Part shown: one piece after another, positions 1 to 6,480 of the stretch
Layout of the letters: every line of letters starts with the position of its first letter
Position numbering within the stretch: position 1 is the stretch's first letter
NCBI GenBank assembly: GCA_038323965.1
Contig: JBBQHM010000095.1
Span: forward strand, 1-8,569
Length of the DNA: 8,569 bases
Reading direction: 5' to 3'
Origin: JBBQHM01 sp038323965
GTDB lineage: Bacteria; Verrucomicrobiota; Verrucomicrobiia; Chthoniobacterales; UBA10450
The notes under the pieces: generated by a model
Seen by the model: only the letters and a program-made list of their open reading frames with translations
Told to the model about the DNA's origin: nothing
The model's database searches: none
Translations under genes and position numbers: made by a program

Positions 1-879
1 GTAAGCTGCGCTCCGATCCACCTTGCTTGGATCTTTGCCGGAAAACGCGCCGCCGCCATGACGTCCCATGCCGCCGTAGCTATCGACGATGATCTTGCGA
101 CCGGTGAGTCCGGTATCGCCTTGCGGGCCGCCGACCACGAACCGGCCGGTGGGATTGATGAGGAACTCAGTGGTGCCATTCAACATCGCGGGTGGCAAAA
201 CCTTGCGAATCACGTTCTCGATGCAGAACTCCTTGATCTCGCTGTGCTTCGCGTCGGCCGCGTGCTGAGTGGAAATGACCACGTTGGAAATACCGACGGG
301 CTTGTGGTCTTCGTAAATGACCGAGACTTGCGACTTCGCATCTGGTCGGAGCCAGGCACACTCGCCGCTTTTGCGAATGCGGGTTAATTCGCGACCAAGC
401 CGATGCGCAAACATAATGGGCGCCGGCATGAGTTCCGGCGTCTCGTCGCAGGCGAACCCGAACATCAAACCCTGATCGCCCGCGCCTTGTTCGGCGTGGC
501 CCTTGCCGTCCGCCTCGGTCTGATCCACGCCCTGGGAGATATCCGCAGATTGATCGGTGATGATGTTGGTGATGAAGACCTGGTTGGCGTGGAAGACATC
601 TTCCGGGTGCACGTAACCGATCTCTTCGATCGTCTGGCGAACGATCTGATCGATGTTTAACACGCTGGTGAGCGATTTTTTCTCTTTCTTGAGCTTGGGG
701 ATCGTGATCTCACCGCCGACGATAACCATGTTGCTCTTCGCGTAGGTTTCACACGCGACGCGGCTGTTTTTATCCTCGGTGAGGCAGGCGTCCAGGATCG
801 CGTCTGAGATCGTGTCGCAAACTTTATCGGGGTGACCTTCTCCGACGGATTCAGAAGAGAAAATGTGACGACGAGCCAT
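1..879 (-). CDS. metK: S-adenosylmethionine synthetase (methionine adenosyltransferase), 3' end cut by window edge
   Basis: This cytosolic enzyme makes S-adenosylmethionine from methionine and ATP, releasing phosphate and pyrophosphate. The minus strand reads from ATG at 879 without a stop to base 1, giving 293 codons; the family is usually about 385-400 residues, so roughly 90-100 C-terminal residues lie outside the window. Visible signatures are MARRHIFSSESVGEGHPDKV at the N-terminus (ATP/methionine-binding HPDK at 16-19), GAGDQGLMFG at 132-141, and the glycine-rich phosphate loop GGGAFSGKD at 275-283 followed by VDRSAAY at the edge. All expected motifs are intact. No clear Shine-Dalgarno sequence precedes the start, but the start matches the family N-terminus. 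The gene is divergent from an ArsR-methyltransferase regulator, with a palindromic candidate operator between them, which suggests control by SAM/SAH status. In related arrangements ahcY often follows metK; that would lie beyond the window. Confidence 0.98.
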   Translation of the reverse strand, partial: MARRHIFSSESVGEGHPDKVCDTISDAILDACLTEDKNSRVACETYAKSNMVIVGGEITIPKLKKEKKSLTSVLNIDQIVRQTIEEIGYVHPEDVFHANQVFITNIITDQSADISQGVDQTEADGKGHAEQGAGDQGLMFGFACDETPELMPAPIMFAHRLGRELTRIRKSGECAWLRPDAKSQVSVIYEDHKPVGISNVVISTQHAADAKHSEIKEFCIENVIRKVLPPAMLNGTTEFLINPTGRFVVGGPQGDTGLTGRKIIVDSYGGMGRHGGGAFSGKDPSKVDRSAAY

Positions 880-933
880 GGGCAGAGATTAGAAAGTTAG
901 AGGCAAAGCAGGAAAGGAGATCGGCCGAACATA

Positions 934-962
934 TTGACCAATCATGATACGTCGATATATCG
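934..962. promoter_or_regulatory. Candidate divergent promoter/operator with a palindrome cluster (SahR-type site?)
   Basis: The 95-bp gap between metK and the ArsR-methyltransferase gene contains three abutting perfect palindromes: ATCATGAT (941-948), ACGT (949-952) and CGATATATCG (953-962). This is an AT-rich patch in GC-rich DNA. Rightward, TTGACC (934-939) and TATATC (956-961), 16 nt apart, form a plausible promoter; transcription would begin only a few bases before the ATG at 975, giving an almost leaderless mRNA. Leftward, TATCAT on the minus strand (949-944) is one base off the -10 consensus and could serve metK, though no good -35 is seen. The palindromes overlap both candidate -10 elements, as expected for a repressor site. 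ArsR-family proteins bind AT-rich palindromes, and SahR regulators sit beside SAM-cycle genes. Assignment to this neighbour is inference. Confidence 0.5.
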
Positions 963-974
963 TTTTCGGACACG

Positions 975-1907
975 ATGCCGTCAACGGTAAATTTTCTTAG
1001 GCTTTTGGCGGACCCGACGCGCCTGCGATTGCTCTCGTTGCTCGAGCTCGACGAGCTCTCCGTCGCCGAGCTGCAGGACGTGATGGGCATGGGACAATCC
1101 CGCATCTCGAGCCATCTGGCGCAGCTCAAGCGCGCGGGTGTAGTCCGCGACCGGCGTGCCGGAAAAAATGTCTATTACGGTTTGACCAAACCGGATGGCG
1201 ATCCGATTCGCGCTAAGGTTACCGAGCTGACCAAGACGCTGGCGCGCGAATTACCCGAAGCAAAACGCGATCGGACGGCGCTTAAGCTGACGCTGCGAAA
1301 ACGACAGGATACCGCGCGCGAATATTTCGATGAACTGGCAGGGCGTTTTGGCCGGAGTTACGTGCCGGGACGGTCCTGGCAGGCGCTGGCGCACACCCTG
1401 ATCACGCTTTTGCCGCCGCTCACGATTGCTGATCTCGGCGCCGGTGAAGGCACGCTGTCGCAGCTGCTCGCAAAAACTGCGCGCAAGGTGATTGCGATCG
1501 ATAACGCGCCCAAAATGGTGGAGTTCGGTGCGCGTCTTGCGCAGAAGCATCGCTTCAAGAATCTCGAGTACCGCCTCGGCGACATCGAGGAGCCGCCGAT
1601 TAAAAGCGGGACAGTCGATCTCGCGATCCTGAGCCAGGCGCTCCATCACGCGGTCCATCCGGAGCGGGCGATCGCATCGGCGCATTCCATTTTGAAAAAA
1701 AGTGGACGGCTGGTGGTGCTGGATTTGTTGAGTCATCGCTTTGAGAAAGCGCGTGAACTTTATGCGGATCGCTGGCTCGGTTTCAGTGAGGTGGCGTTGC
1801 ATCAATTGCTGGAAGGCGCGGGCTTCAGGAACGTCGAGGTCACCGTTGTTTCACGGGAGAAACAGAGCCCGCACTTCCAGACCGTTTTCGCGAGCGGCGT
1901 GAAGTGA
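975..1907 (+). CDS. ArsR-family regulator fused to a SAM-dependent methyltransferase domain (SahR-like)
   Basis: This 310-residue, two-domain protein is probably a transcription regulator that senses S-adenosyl compounds. Residues about 5-75 are an ArsR-type winged helix-turn-helix: LADPTRLRLLSLL at 11-23, recognition region GQSRISSHLAQLKRAGVV near 40-57, and a wing with KNVYYGL. A basic linker (about 76-120) leads to a class I methyltransferase fold: motif I DLGAGEG at 153-159, acidic ribose-binding D176 in VIAIDNAPKM, then LSQALHHAVHPERA at 219-232 and LKKSGRLVVLDL. There are no classical ArsR metal-binding cysteines; the protein appears to contain none. Fusions of this type include SahR of Proteobacteria, which controls SAM recycling genes with SAH as effector. 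Position head-to-head with metK supports the same role here. It could instead act as a real methyltransferase; the sequence does not decide. No Shine-Dalgarno is visible and the 5' leader is probably very short. Confidence 0.85.
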   Translation: MPSTVNFLRLLADPTRLRLLSLLELDELSVAELQDVMGMGQSRISSHLAQLKRAGVVRDRRAGKNVYYGLTKPDGDPIRAKVTELTKTLARELPEAKRDRTALKLTLRKRQDTAREYFDELAGRFGRSYVPGRSWQALAHTLITLLPPLTIADLGAGEGTLSQLLAKTARKVIAIDNAPKMVEFGARLAQKHRFKNLEYRLGDIEEPPIKSGTVDLAILSQALHHAVHPERAIASAHSILKKSGRLVVLDLLSHRFEKARELYADRWLGFSEVALHQLLEGAGFRNVEVTVVSREKQSPHFQTVFASGVK

Positions 1908-1994
1908 CCGGCGACGCTGGAGTTCCGGCGTTCGCGACGGCGCACGTTTCGGGTTAATGGTGGCGACGCTGCTAAACCGCGGCTCTGTTTCACC

Positions 1995-2792
1995 TTGATC
2001 GCCACTCCGCGCAAAGACGCATTCCCGGGCGCATTTTTTTTACCATTCATCGCCTTGTGCCTGGGAGCTGCGACTGCGCGGGCCGAGTGGCGGCTGGGGT
2101 CGGCGCAATCTGAATTTTCCACTGGCCATAGCGTGGAGCATCGTCATCTCGTCCTGGCGTCCGACGCCGGGGGCGAGGCTACCTTGGATCTGGCGTTGTT
2201 TACGAAGGATGGGGTGAATCTGCGCGTGCTCGATAACGCCAAAGGCGACATCAATCTCGCCGAGGCAATGAAACGCGAGGGCTTTATCGCGGGCGTTAAC
2301 GGCGGTTATTTCGATCCGGGGTTCGCACCGATTGGATTGCGCGTCATCGACGGCGTCGTGGCAAAACCGTTGGTGCGCGCGCGATTGTTAACCGGTCTTC
2401 TCTGCGCTTCGCGCGAACGTGGCGCCGAACTGATGCGGCTCAGCGAGTACTCAAAGAAAAGGAAGTATGATGCGGCGATCGAGTGTGGGCCGTTCGTCGT
2501 CGATCTCGGCGCACCGGTCCGCGGCCTGAACAACGCACGCAGCGCGCGCCGGACTTTTGTGGCGGTCGCGCGCGGCGGGAAAACAGCGCTCGGTTATTGC
2601 GATGACGCGACGCTCGCGCAACTCGGCGACATCCTGGCCTCGAAATCGATCGAAGGATTCGACGTCTGGCGCGCAATGAATTTCGACGGCGGCTCGTCCA
2701 GCGCGTTTTGGTTCAAGCGATCTGATGGGAGCGCGCTCTCGATCGGCGAATATAAGAGCGTGCGCGATTTCGTCGGCGTTACAGCGCGTTAA
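1995..2792 (+). CDS. Secreted phosphodiester glycosidase (NAGPA domain) family protein
   Basis: This 265-residue protein belongs to the family of mammalian N-acetylglucosamine-1-phosphodiester alpha-N-acetylglucosaminidase; bacterial members are thought to cleave sugar phosphodiesters, but the substrate here is unknown. The family signatures are VNGGYFD at 101-107, IECGPFVVD near 162-170 and NFDGGSSSAF at 229-238, the last being the usual DGGSS active-site region. The N-terminus has a basic start, a hydrophobic stretch (about 13-24) and an ATARA-EW cleavage site near residue 30, so the protein is probably exported. The start is TTG at 1995; no in-frame ATG lies nearby, and TTG places the signal peptide correctly, although the frame stays open further upstream. 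It is separated by 87 bp from the preceding gene and followed almost at once by an inverted repeat. I see no functional link with either neighbour. Confidence 0.82.
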   Translation: MIATPRKDAFPGAFFLPFIALCLGAATARAEWRLGSAQSEFSTGHSVEHRHLVLASDAGGEATLDLALFTKDGVNLRVLDNAKGDINLAEAMKREGFIAGVNGGYFDPGFAPIGLRVIDGVVAKPLVRARLLTGLLCASRERGAELMRLSEYSKKRKYDAAIECGPFVVDLGAPVRGLNNARSARRTFVAVARGGKTALGYCDDATLAQLGDILASKSIEGFDVWRAMNFDGGSSSAFWFKRSDGSALSIGEYKSVRDFVGVTAR

Positions 2793-2798
2793 TCGCGG

Positions 2799-2887
2799 TG
2801 ATCCCGAGCGAAAGCCGAGGGACCCCGCCGTGAATAGCGCGTGATGGTTCGTGGCGCATCGGGATCCCTCGACTTCGCTCGGGATGA
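2799..2887. repeat. Imperfect inverted-repeat (REP-like palindromic) element
   Basis: Two arms of about 27 nt face each other across a loop of about 35 nt. The left arm (2799-2825) contains ATCCCGAGCGAA followed by GCCGAGGG; the right arm (2861-2887), read on the minus strand, contains ATCCCGAGCGAA followed by GTCGAGGG. The arms differ by one extra base and about three substitutions. It fills the gap between the glycosidase and hydrolase genes. There is no T tract after the right arm, so a standard intrinsic terminator is unlikely, although a stable hairpin in the mRNA is possible. Sequences of this GATCCCTCGACTTCGCTCGG type are, from memory, scattered in many copies between genes of verrucomicrobial and other soil bacteria. 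Only this single copy is visible in the window. Confidence 0.75.
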
Positions 2888-2904
2888 CAGGCTACTTTGC
2901 GCTC

Positions 2905-3672
2905 ATGCGGATATTTGGATCTTTCGTTTTTGGCGATCGGAAATTTTACGGGGAAGTGATCGGCGATCATATTCACGCACTCCCAAAGCCGTACTGGCTT
3001 GGCATAGAACCGACGGGCGAGACGTTGCCGTTGTCCGAAGTGCAAATCGAAGTGCCGGTCGCGCCGTCGAAGCTCATCGCGGTCGGCTTAAATTATGCAG
3101 ATCACGTCGCCGAGATGAAGCGCACCCCGCTTGGCACGCCGTTGCTCTGGTTTAAGGCGCCGACTTCGCTGCTGCGGCATGAGGGCGCGATTGAAATCGC
3201 ATTTCCGGAACACCAAACCGATTTCGAGGCCGAACTCGCGATTGTGCTTGGGAGCGTGGCGAAGAACGTCTCCCTCGCTCGCGCGCTCGAGCACGTTTTC
3301 GGTTACACCATCGCGGAAGACATCAGTGACCGCGATTTGCAAAAGTCGGAAAAACAATTCGCGCGCTGCAAGTCTTTCGACACTTACACGCCGATTGGCC
3401 CTTTTGTTTACCAGGACGTCGATGTCGCAGATTTGCCGATCACTCTGCGACAGAATGGCGAAGTAAAGCAGAGCGCGCGCACCTCGCAGATGATCTACGC
3501 GGTGGCCGAAATTGTCTCGTTTGCGAGCCAATCGCTCACGCTTTTACCGGGGGATGTGATTCTCACGGGCACGCCAGCGGGAGTGGGGCCTCTGCACCAC
3601 GGTGATGAGATCGAGACGCGCATCGGAGATTGGCCTCCATTGCGCAACCGGGTCACCCGCGATCAGCGGTGA
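2905..3672 (+). CDS. Fumarylacetoacetate hydrolase (FAH) family protein
   Basis: This 255-residue cytosolic enzyme belongs to the FAH superfamily, whose members hydrolyse or decarboxylate acylpyruvates and related 2-oxo acids using a divalent metal. The N-terminal half has KLIAVGLNYADHVAEM (56-71). The catalytic core shows the metal-binding ExE pair E108/E110 in DFEAELAIVLG, the third ligand D139 in GYTIAEDISDRDLQ, the conserved lysine K156 in RCKSFDTYTPIGP, and GTPAGVG at 222-228. All key residues are present. The exact substrate (acylpyruvate, 2-hydroxyhepta-dienedioate or oxaloacetate-type) cannot be read from the sequence. I chose ATG at 2905 because the longer frame from GTG at 2851 would translate the inverted repeat's right arm as an extra N-terminal RDPSTSLGMTG-type peptide foreign to the family; ATG at 2884 is also inside the repeat. 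No obvious Shine-Dalgarno precedes it. Confidence 0.9.
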   Translation: MRIFGSFVFGDRKFYGEVIGDHIHALPKPYWLGIEPTGETLPLSEVQIEVPVAPSKLIAVGLNYADHVAEMKRTPLGTPLLWFKAPTSLLRHEGAIEIAFPEHQTDFEAELAIVLGSVAKNVSLARALEHVFGYTIAEDISDRDLQKSEKQFARCKSFDTYTPIGPFVYQDVDVADLPITLRQNGEVKQSARTSQMIYAVAEIVSFASQSLTLLPGDVILTGTPAGVGPLHHGDEIETRIGDWPPLRNRVTRDQR

Positions 3673-3875
3673 AAAGCGAAAAAAGAGACGTGCCCATGAA
3701 ATTTCTGCGCGACTTTTACATCCCCGCGTCCGAGATCATGCGAAATATGAACGCAGCACGGCATCAAGGTGCCCGTTGTAAAATGCTCAGGGTGAAAAGT
3801 TTTTCTGGACTCGGGACAAATTCCTCTGGGATAAGAGCAACCCGCGAATTCAGTTCGGATTTCAATCTGCCAATT
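3673..3875 (+). other. 203-bp spacer upstream of the exbB operon, probably holding its promoter
   Basis: No separate gene is recognised here. The reading frame of exbB stays open through the whole spacer, back into the end of the FAH gene, and contains an in-frame ATG at 3696 preceded by a purine-rich AAAAAGAGA. The conceptual peptide (MKFLRDFYIPASEIMRNMNA onward) is not recognised and would put about 60 residues ahead of a clear signal peptide, so I treat it as non-coding leader. I could not find a convincing -35/-10 pair or a terminator for the FAH gene, but this is the only gap large enough for the operon promoter. Confidence 0.4.
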
Positions 3876-4961
3876 ATGAAAACATTGCTAACAGCCTGCC
3901 TTAGTTTCACAGCGCTTGCGCTTACCGCGCTTGGCCAAAACCCACCACCGCCACCTCCGCCGCCAGCGGGCGCTCCGGCCGCGGCACAAAATCCGGCTGT
4001 TCCCACAAATCCCGCCACGGCGACTAATCCAGCGGCGCCTGCTCCGGCTGCTGGAATGCCGGCGGCACCGGCGCCCGGCACCGCACCCGCGGTTGGCGCA
4101 CTGCCTCCGGGCGCACCTCCCGTAGCTGGCGCCCCGGGCGCTCCAAGCGCAGCACCAGCTGCTCCCGGCACGGTGCCTGCAACCGGCGCGATGCCGACTC
4201 CCGCGAGCTCGGTCACCGCGACATTGAGCGCGTCTCCGAGTGCTGCTCCAAGCGCAACACCTGCCCTGCCATTCTTCTCGAAAAACAACCTCGTCGATAA
4301 GTTCGAAAAGGGCGGCTGGATCATGTGGCCGATCCTTGTGGTCTCGATCGTCGCGCTCGGCGTCGTGTTTGAGCGCATCTTCTGGTGGCTCGGCCGCTGG
4401 CTTCGCCGCGACCCAAAACGTATCGAGAAGGTTTTCACCGCGATCGAGTCCGGTGATGTCGCCGAAGCTTCGCGTCTCTCGCGCGGCTCACGCGATCCGG
4501 TTCTCCGCATGATGTGGAACGGATTGAATCACCAGCACGCATCGCTCCAGGGCGCTCTGCAAGTCGCGGCCGGTATCGAGATCAAGCGCGCCGGCCGATT
4601 CCTGGTCGTCATGGATACGCTGGTCACGCTGGCTCCGTTGCTCGGTCTACTCGGCACGATCACCGGTCTGATGCGTTCGTTCGCTTCGCTCGGTAACGAA
4701 GAACTCGCGGTCAGCGCCGTCACCGGTGGTATCGCGGAAGCGCTCATCGCGACGGCGTGCGGTCTTGGTATCGCGATTTTTTCGCTGATTCCGTTCAACT
4801 TCTTCACCTCGCGCGTGTCTAACCTGGAGTTCGAATTGCAGACCGCTGCCACGAACCTCGAAGTTATGTTGGAAGCACAAAACAAAGCCGGCACCCAGAT
4901 GCACCGCGACGTGGACGTGACTTCCGCAACGCCATCCTCTGCCACCCGGTCGTCGATCTAG
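3876..4961 (+). CDS. exbB: ExbB/TolQ/MotA-family proton channel protein with Pro/Ala-rich N-terminal extension
   Basis: This is an inner-membrane subunit of the TonB-ExbB-ExbD motor, which couples the proton gradient to TonB. From ATG 3876 the product is 361 residues, against about 244 in E. coli ExbB. Residues 1-20 look like a signal peptide (MKTLLTACLSFTALALTALG). Residues 22-132 are a low-complexity Pro/Ala/Gly segment beginning with eight consecutive prolines. The ExbB core follows: TM1 about 149-170 (GGWIMWPILVVSIVALGVVF), cytoplasmic region with RDPVLRMM, TM2 about 246-265 with the hallmark TLAPLLGLLGTITGLMRSF, and TM3 about 286-310 with GGIAEALIATACGLGIA. A cleaved signal peptide puts the low-complexity stretch in the periplasm, matching the N-out topology of ExbB. 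The frame extends upstream to 3630 and an ATG at 3696 exists, but the signal peptide argues for 3876. GAGG at 4961-4964, overlapping its stop, can serve as ribosome site for exbD1. Confidence 0.92.
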   Translation: MKTLLTACLSFTALALTALGQNPPPPPPPPAGAPAAAQNPAVPTNPATATNPAAPAPAAGMPAAPAPGTAPAVGALPPGAPPVAGAPGAPSAAPAAPGTVPATGAMPTPASSVTATLSASPSAAPSATPALPFFSKNNLVDKFEKGGWIMWPILVVSIVALGVVFERIFWWLGRWLRRDPKRIEKVFTAIESGDVAEASRLSRGSRDPVLRMMWNGLNHQHASLQGALQVAAGIEIKRAGRFLVVMDTLVTLAPLLGLLGTITGLMRSFASLGNEELAVSAVTGGIAEALIATACGLGIAIFSLIPFNFFTSRVSNLEFELQTAATNLEVMLEAQNKAGTQMHRDVDVTSATPSSATRSSI

Positions 4962-4970
4962 AGGTTACCA

Positions 4971-5405
4971 ATGGAAGTCAGCTCACCCATCCCGCACAAG
5001 AAGGCGCGGATCGAGATCATCCCGTTGATCGACATCATGTTCTTCCTGCTGGCGAGCTTCATGATGGTGAGTTTGAGCCAGGTCCACACCCGCGGCATGA
5101 AATTAAATCTGCCGACGGGCGGGGCGGGTGAAGTTCAGAACAAAAATCAATACATCAGCCTGAGCGTCGATAAGGACGGCTACGTCTATTTCGACAAGGA
5201 GAAGGTGGACTACGACAACATCCTTCCGCGGCTCCAGAAAGTGCATCAGGAAAATCCGGACGCGAAGGTGTTCGTCCGCGGCGACCGGGACACCGTGCAT
5301 GGCAACGTGATCAAGGTGCTCGATTACCTGCGCGCGGCCGGATTCTACAAAATCGCATTTGAAATTAAGAGCAAGGCCGCTTCCGGCATTCCGGGGCCAA
5401 ACTAA
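4971..5405 (+). CDS. exbD: ExbD/TolR-family biopolymer transport protein, first paralogue
   Basis: This 144-residue protein is the proton-translocating partner of ExbB. It has a short cytoplasmic N-terminus (SPIPHKKARIEIIP), a single membrane helix starting at the essential aspartate D21 (PLIDIMFFLLASFMMVSLS, about 18-36) and a periplasmic domain of about 105 residues. The aspartate sits where E. coli ExbD has Asp25. The periplasmic domain ends with the usual VFVRGDRDTVHGNVIKVLDY and LRAAGFYKIAFEI pattern, including the conserved charged GDRD at 104-107. The start at 4971 lies 9 bp after exbB and has GAGG at a good distance (4961-4964), one of few recognisable Shine-Dalgarno sites in the window. 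It is followed after 8 bp by tonB and is closely related to the second exbD at 6055. Confidence 0.95.
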   Translation: MEVSSPIPHKKARIEIIPLIDIMFFLLASFMMVSLSQVHTRGMKLNLPTGGAGEVQNKNQYISLSVDKDGYVYFDKEKVDYDNILPRLQKVHQENPDAKVFVRGDRDTVHGNVIKVLDYLRAAGFYKIAFEIKSKAASGIPGPN

Positions 5406-5413
5406 CAACTACT

Positions 5414-6052
5414 ATGGCCGGTCCACTTCTTTATAAGAGCCCGCCGAAATGGCAGGTCTGGGCAGCATTTGGCGGCGCGGTTTTCATCCATCTTGCCGCG
5501 GTGGTCATCGCTGGCATTCATCCGGCGGAAAAGGTTGAAGACCTATCCGATATTCCGACCGCTGTCATCGAGGCGTCGATCGATCAGCCGCCGGAAGACG
5601 TCCCGACGCCGCCGCCCGAGGACATTCCGCTGCCCGAGCCTCCGCCAATGCCAGACGTGCAACCGGAGTTCCACGAAGAGCAGACGCCTCCGCCAAAGCA
5701 GACTAAGCAGCAGGCCAAGGCTCAGCCGATCAAGGCTCCGCAGGTCGCTGGCCCACCACGTCCACCGGGAATGATTTCGGCATCAGCCGCCAAGGCCGTC
5801 GCTATCAGTGCGCCTCGTCCTGAATATCCCTACGAAGCTCGCAGCCGCCACATTACCGGTAGCGGATCTGTCATTGTCTCGGTCGATACCGCCAGTGGAA
5901 GTGTGACGGACGCCACCATGTCATCGAGTACGGGAAATCCGATTCTCGATAACTCGGCCACGAGTGCCTTCCGCAGATGGCGTTTCAAGCCGAACACCGT
6001 GTCGAAGGTCAGAATCCCGATCACGTTCACCATGTCGGGGGCCCAATATTAG
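5414..6052 (+). CDS. tonB: TonB-family energy transducer protein
   Basis: This 212-residue periplasm-spanning protein should carry motor force from ExbB-ExbD to TonB-dependent outer-membrane transporters. The layout is typical: short cytoplasmic N-terminus, one membrane helix about 14-35 with a histidine at 26 (GAVFIHLAAVVIAG) where E. coli TonB has His20 of its SxxxH motif (alanine replaces the serine here), a Pro/Glu-rich spacer (about 58-118), and a C-terminal TonB fold (134-212). The last has APRPEYPYEARSRHITGSGS, the SSSTGNPILDNSA turn and RRWRFKP at 187-193. The spacer is acidic first (PPEDVPTPPPEDIPLPEPPP) and Lys/Gln-rich later, unlike the long EP/KP repeats of E. coli. No Shine-Dalgarno is visible; proximity to exbD1 suggests translational coupling. 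The stop is followed two bases later by the ATG of the second exbD. Confidence 0.95.
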   Translation: MAGPLLYKSPPKWQVWAAFGGAVFIHLAAVVIAGIHPAEKVEDLSDIPTAVIEASIDQPPEDVPTPPPEDIPLPEPPPMPDVQPEFHEEQTPPPKQTKQQAKAQPIKAPQVAGPPRPPGMISASAAKAVAISAPRPEYPYEARSRHITGSGSVIVSVDTASGSVTDATMSSSTGNPILDNSATSAFRRWRFKPNTVSKVRIPITFTMSGAQY

Positions 6053-6054
6053 TC

Positions 6055-6480
6055 ATGCGCGTCGCATCTCCCATTCCTAAGAAACACGCCCGGATCGAGA
6101 TCATTCCTCTGATCGACATCATGTTTTTCCTGCTCGCGAGTTTTATGATGGTGAGTCTGAGCCAGACTCATATGAAAGGCATTCGCGTCAATCTCCCGGC
6201 TGCCTCTGCGCCTCCGCAGAACCAGCAGCAGAAAGATTACGTGTCGATCCGAATTCAGGCCGGCAATGCCATTTATTTCGACAATCAGTTTGTGCCGGAC
6301 GACCAGGTGCTGCCGCGTTTGTATCAATATCATGCGGCGAATCCGAACGTGAAGGTTTCCATTAGCGCTGAGTTGCTCGCGGCTCATGGCGACGTGATCA
6401 CGGTCCTTGATAAGGTAAAGCAGGCGCAGATTACCAAGATTGGTTATCAAATCCGCGCTGCGCCAGCTACTCCGCAGTAG
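6055..6480 (+). CDS. exbD: ExbD/TolR-family biopolymer transport protein, second paralogue
   Basis: This 141-residue protein begins two bases after the tonB stop, so translation is probably coupled. A longer frame from 5977 would overlap the tonB end in another frame; ATG 6055 is preferred because the product then aligns from its first residue with the upstream ExbD. Residues 1-37 match that protein at 33 of 37 positions, including D21 and the whole membrane helix. The periplasmic part has diverged strongly: the linker is Gln/Pro-rich (SAPPQNQQQKDY), and where ExbD1 has RGDRDTVHG this protein has SAELLAAHG (104-112), losing the conserved charged cluster. The fold pattern (YFDNQFV, VLPRLYQYH, VITVLDKV) is kept. 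It is probably a second subunit of the same motor, perhaps forming a mixed ExbD dimer. Its last 14 bases overlap the end of rdgB on the other strand. Confidence 0.93.
   Translation: MRVASPIPKKHARIEIIPLIDIMFFLLASFMMVSLSQTHMKGIRVNLPAASAPPQNQQQKDYVSIRIQAGNAIYFDNQFVPDDQVLPRLYQYHAANPNVKVSISAELLAAHGDVITVLDKVKQAQITKIGYQIRAAPATPQ

Noticed and set aside
880..974. A SAM or SAH riboswitch in the metK leader
   Set aside because: The metK leader is under 100 bases, shared with the opposite promoter, and shows no recognisable SAM-I, SAM-II or SAH aptamer core; palindromic operator control fits better.
1251..1805. Minus-strand open frame of 184 codons opposite the ArsR-methyltransferase gene
   Set aside because: It is antisense to a gene with clear domain motifs and its product has no recognisable family features; a GC-rich shadow frame.
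1910..1971. Ten-base direct repeat GGCGACGCTG at 1910-1919 and 1962-1971 in the gap before the glycosidase gene
   Set aside because: Two copies of a GC-rich decamer can arise by chance here; no symmetry or promoter relation was found.
2799..2887. Intrinsic terminator for the glycosidase gene
   Set aside because: The inverted arms are long with a wide loop and there is no T-rich run after either arm, so it looks like a palindromic repeat and not a classical terminator.
3764..4510. Minus-strand open frame of 248 codons opposite exbB
   Set aside because: Its Gly/Ala/Val-rich product is the complement of the Pro/Ala-rich exbB segment, so it is a composition artefact.
5977..6054. N-terminal extension of the second ExbD from ATG 5977
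   Set aside because: It overlaps the conserved RRWRFKP end of tonB in another frame and does not match ExbD; ATG 6055 aligns from residue 1 with the other ExbD.
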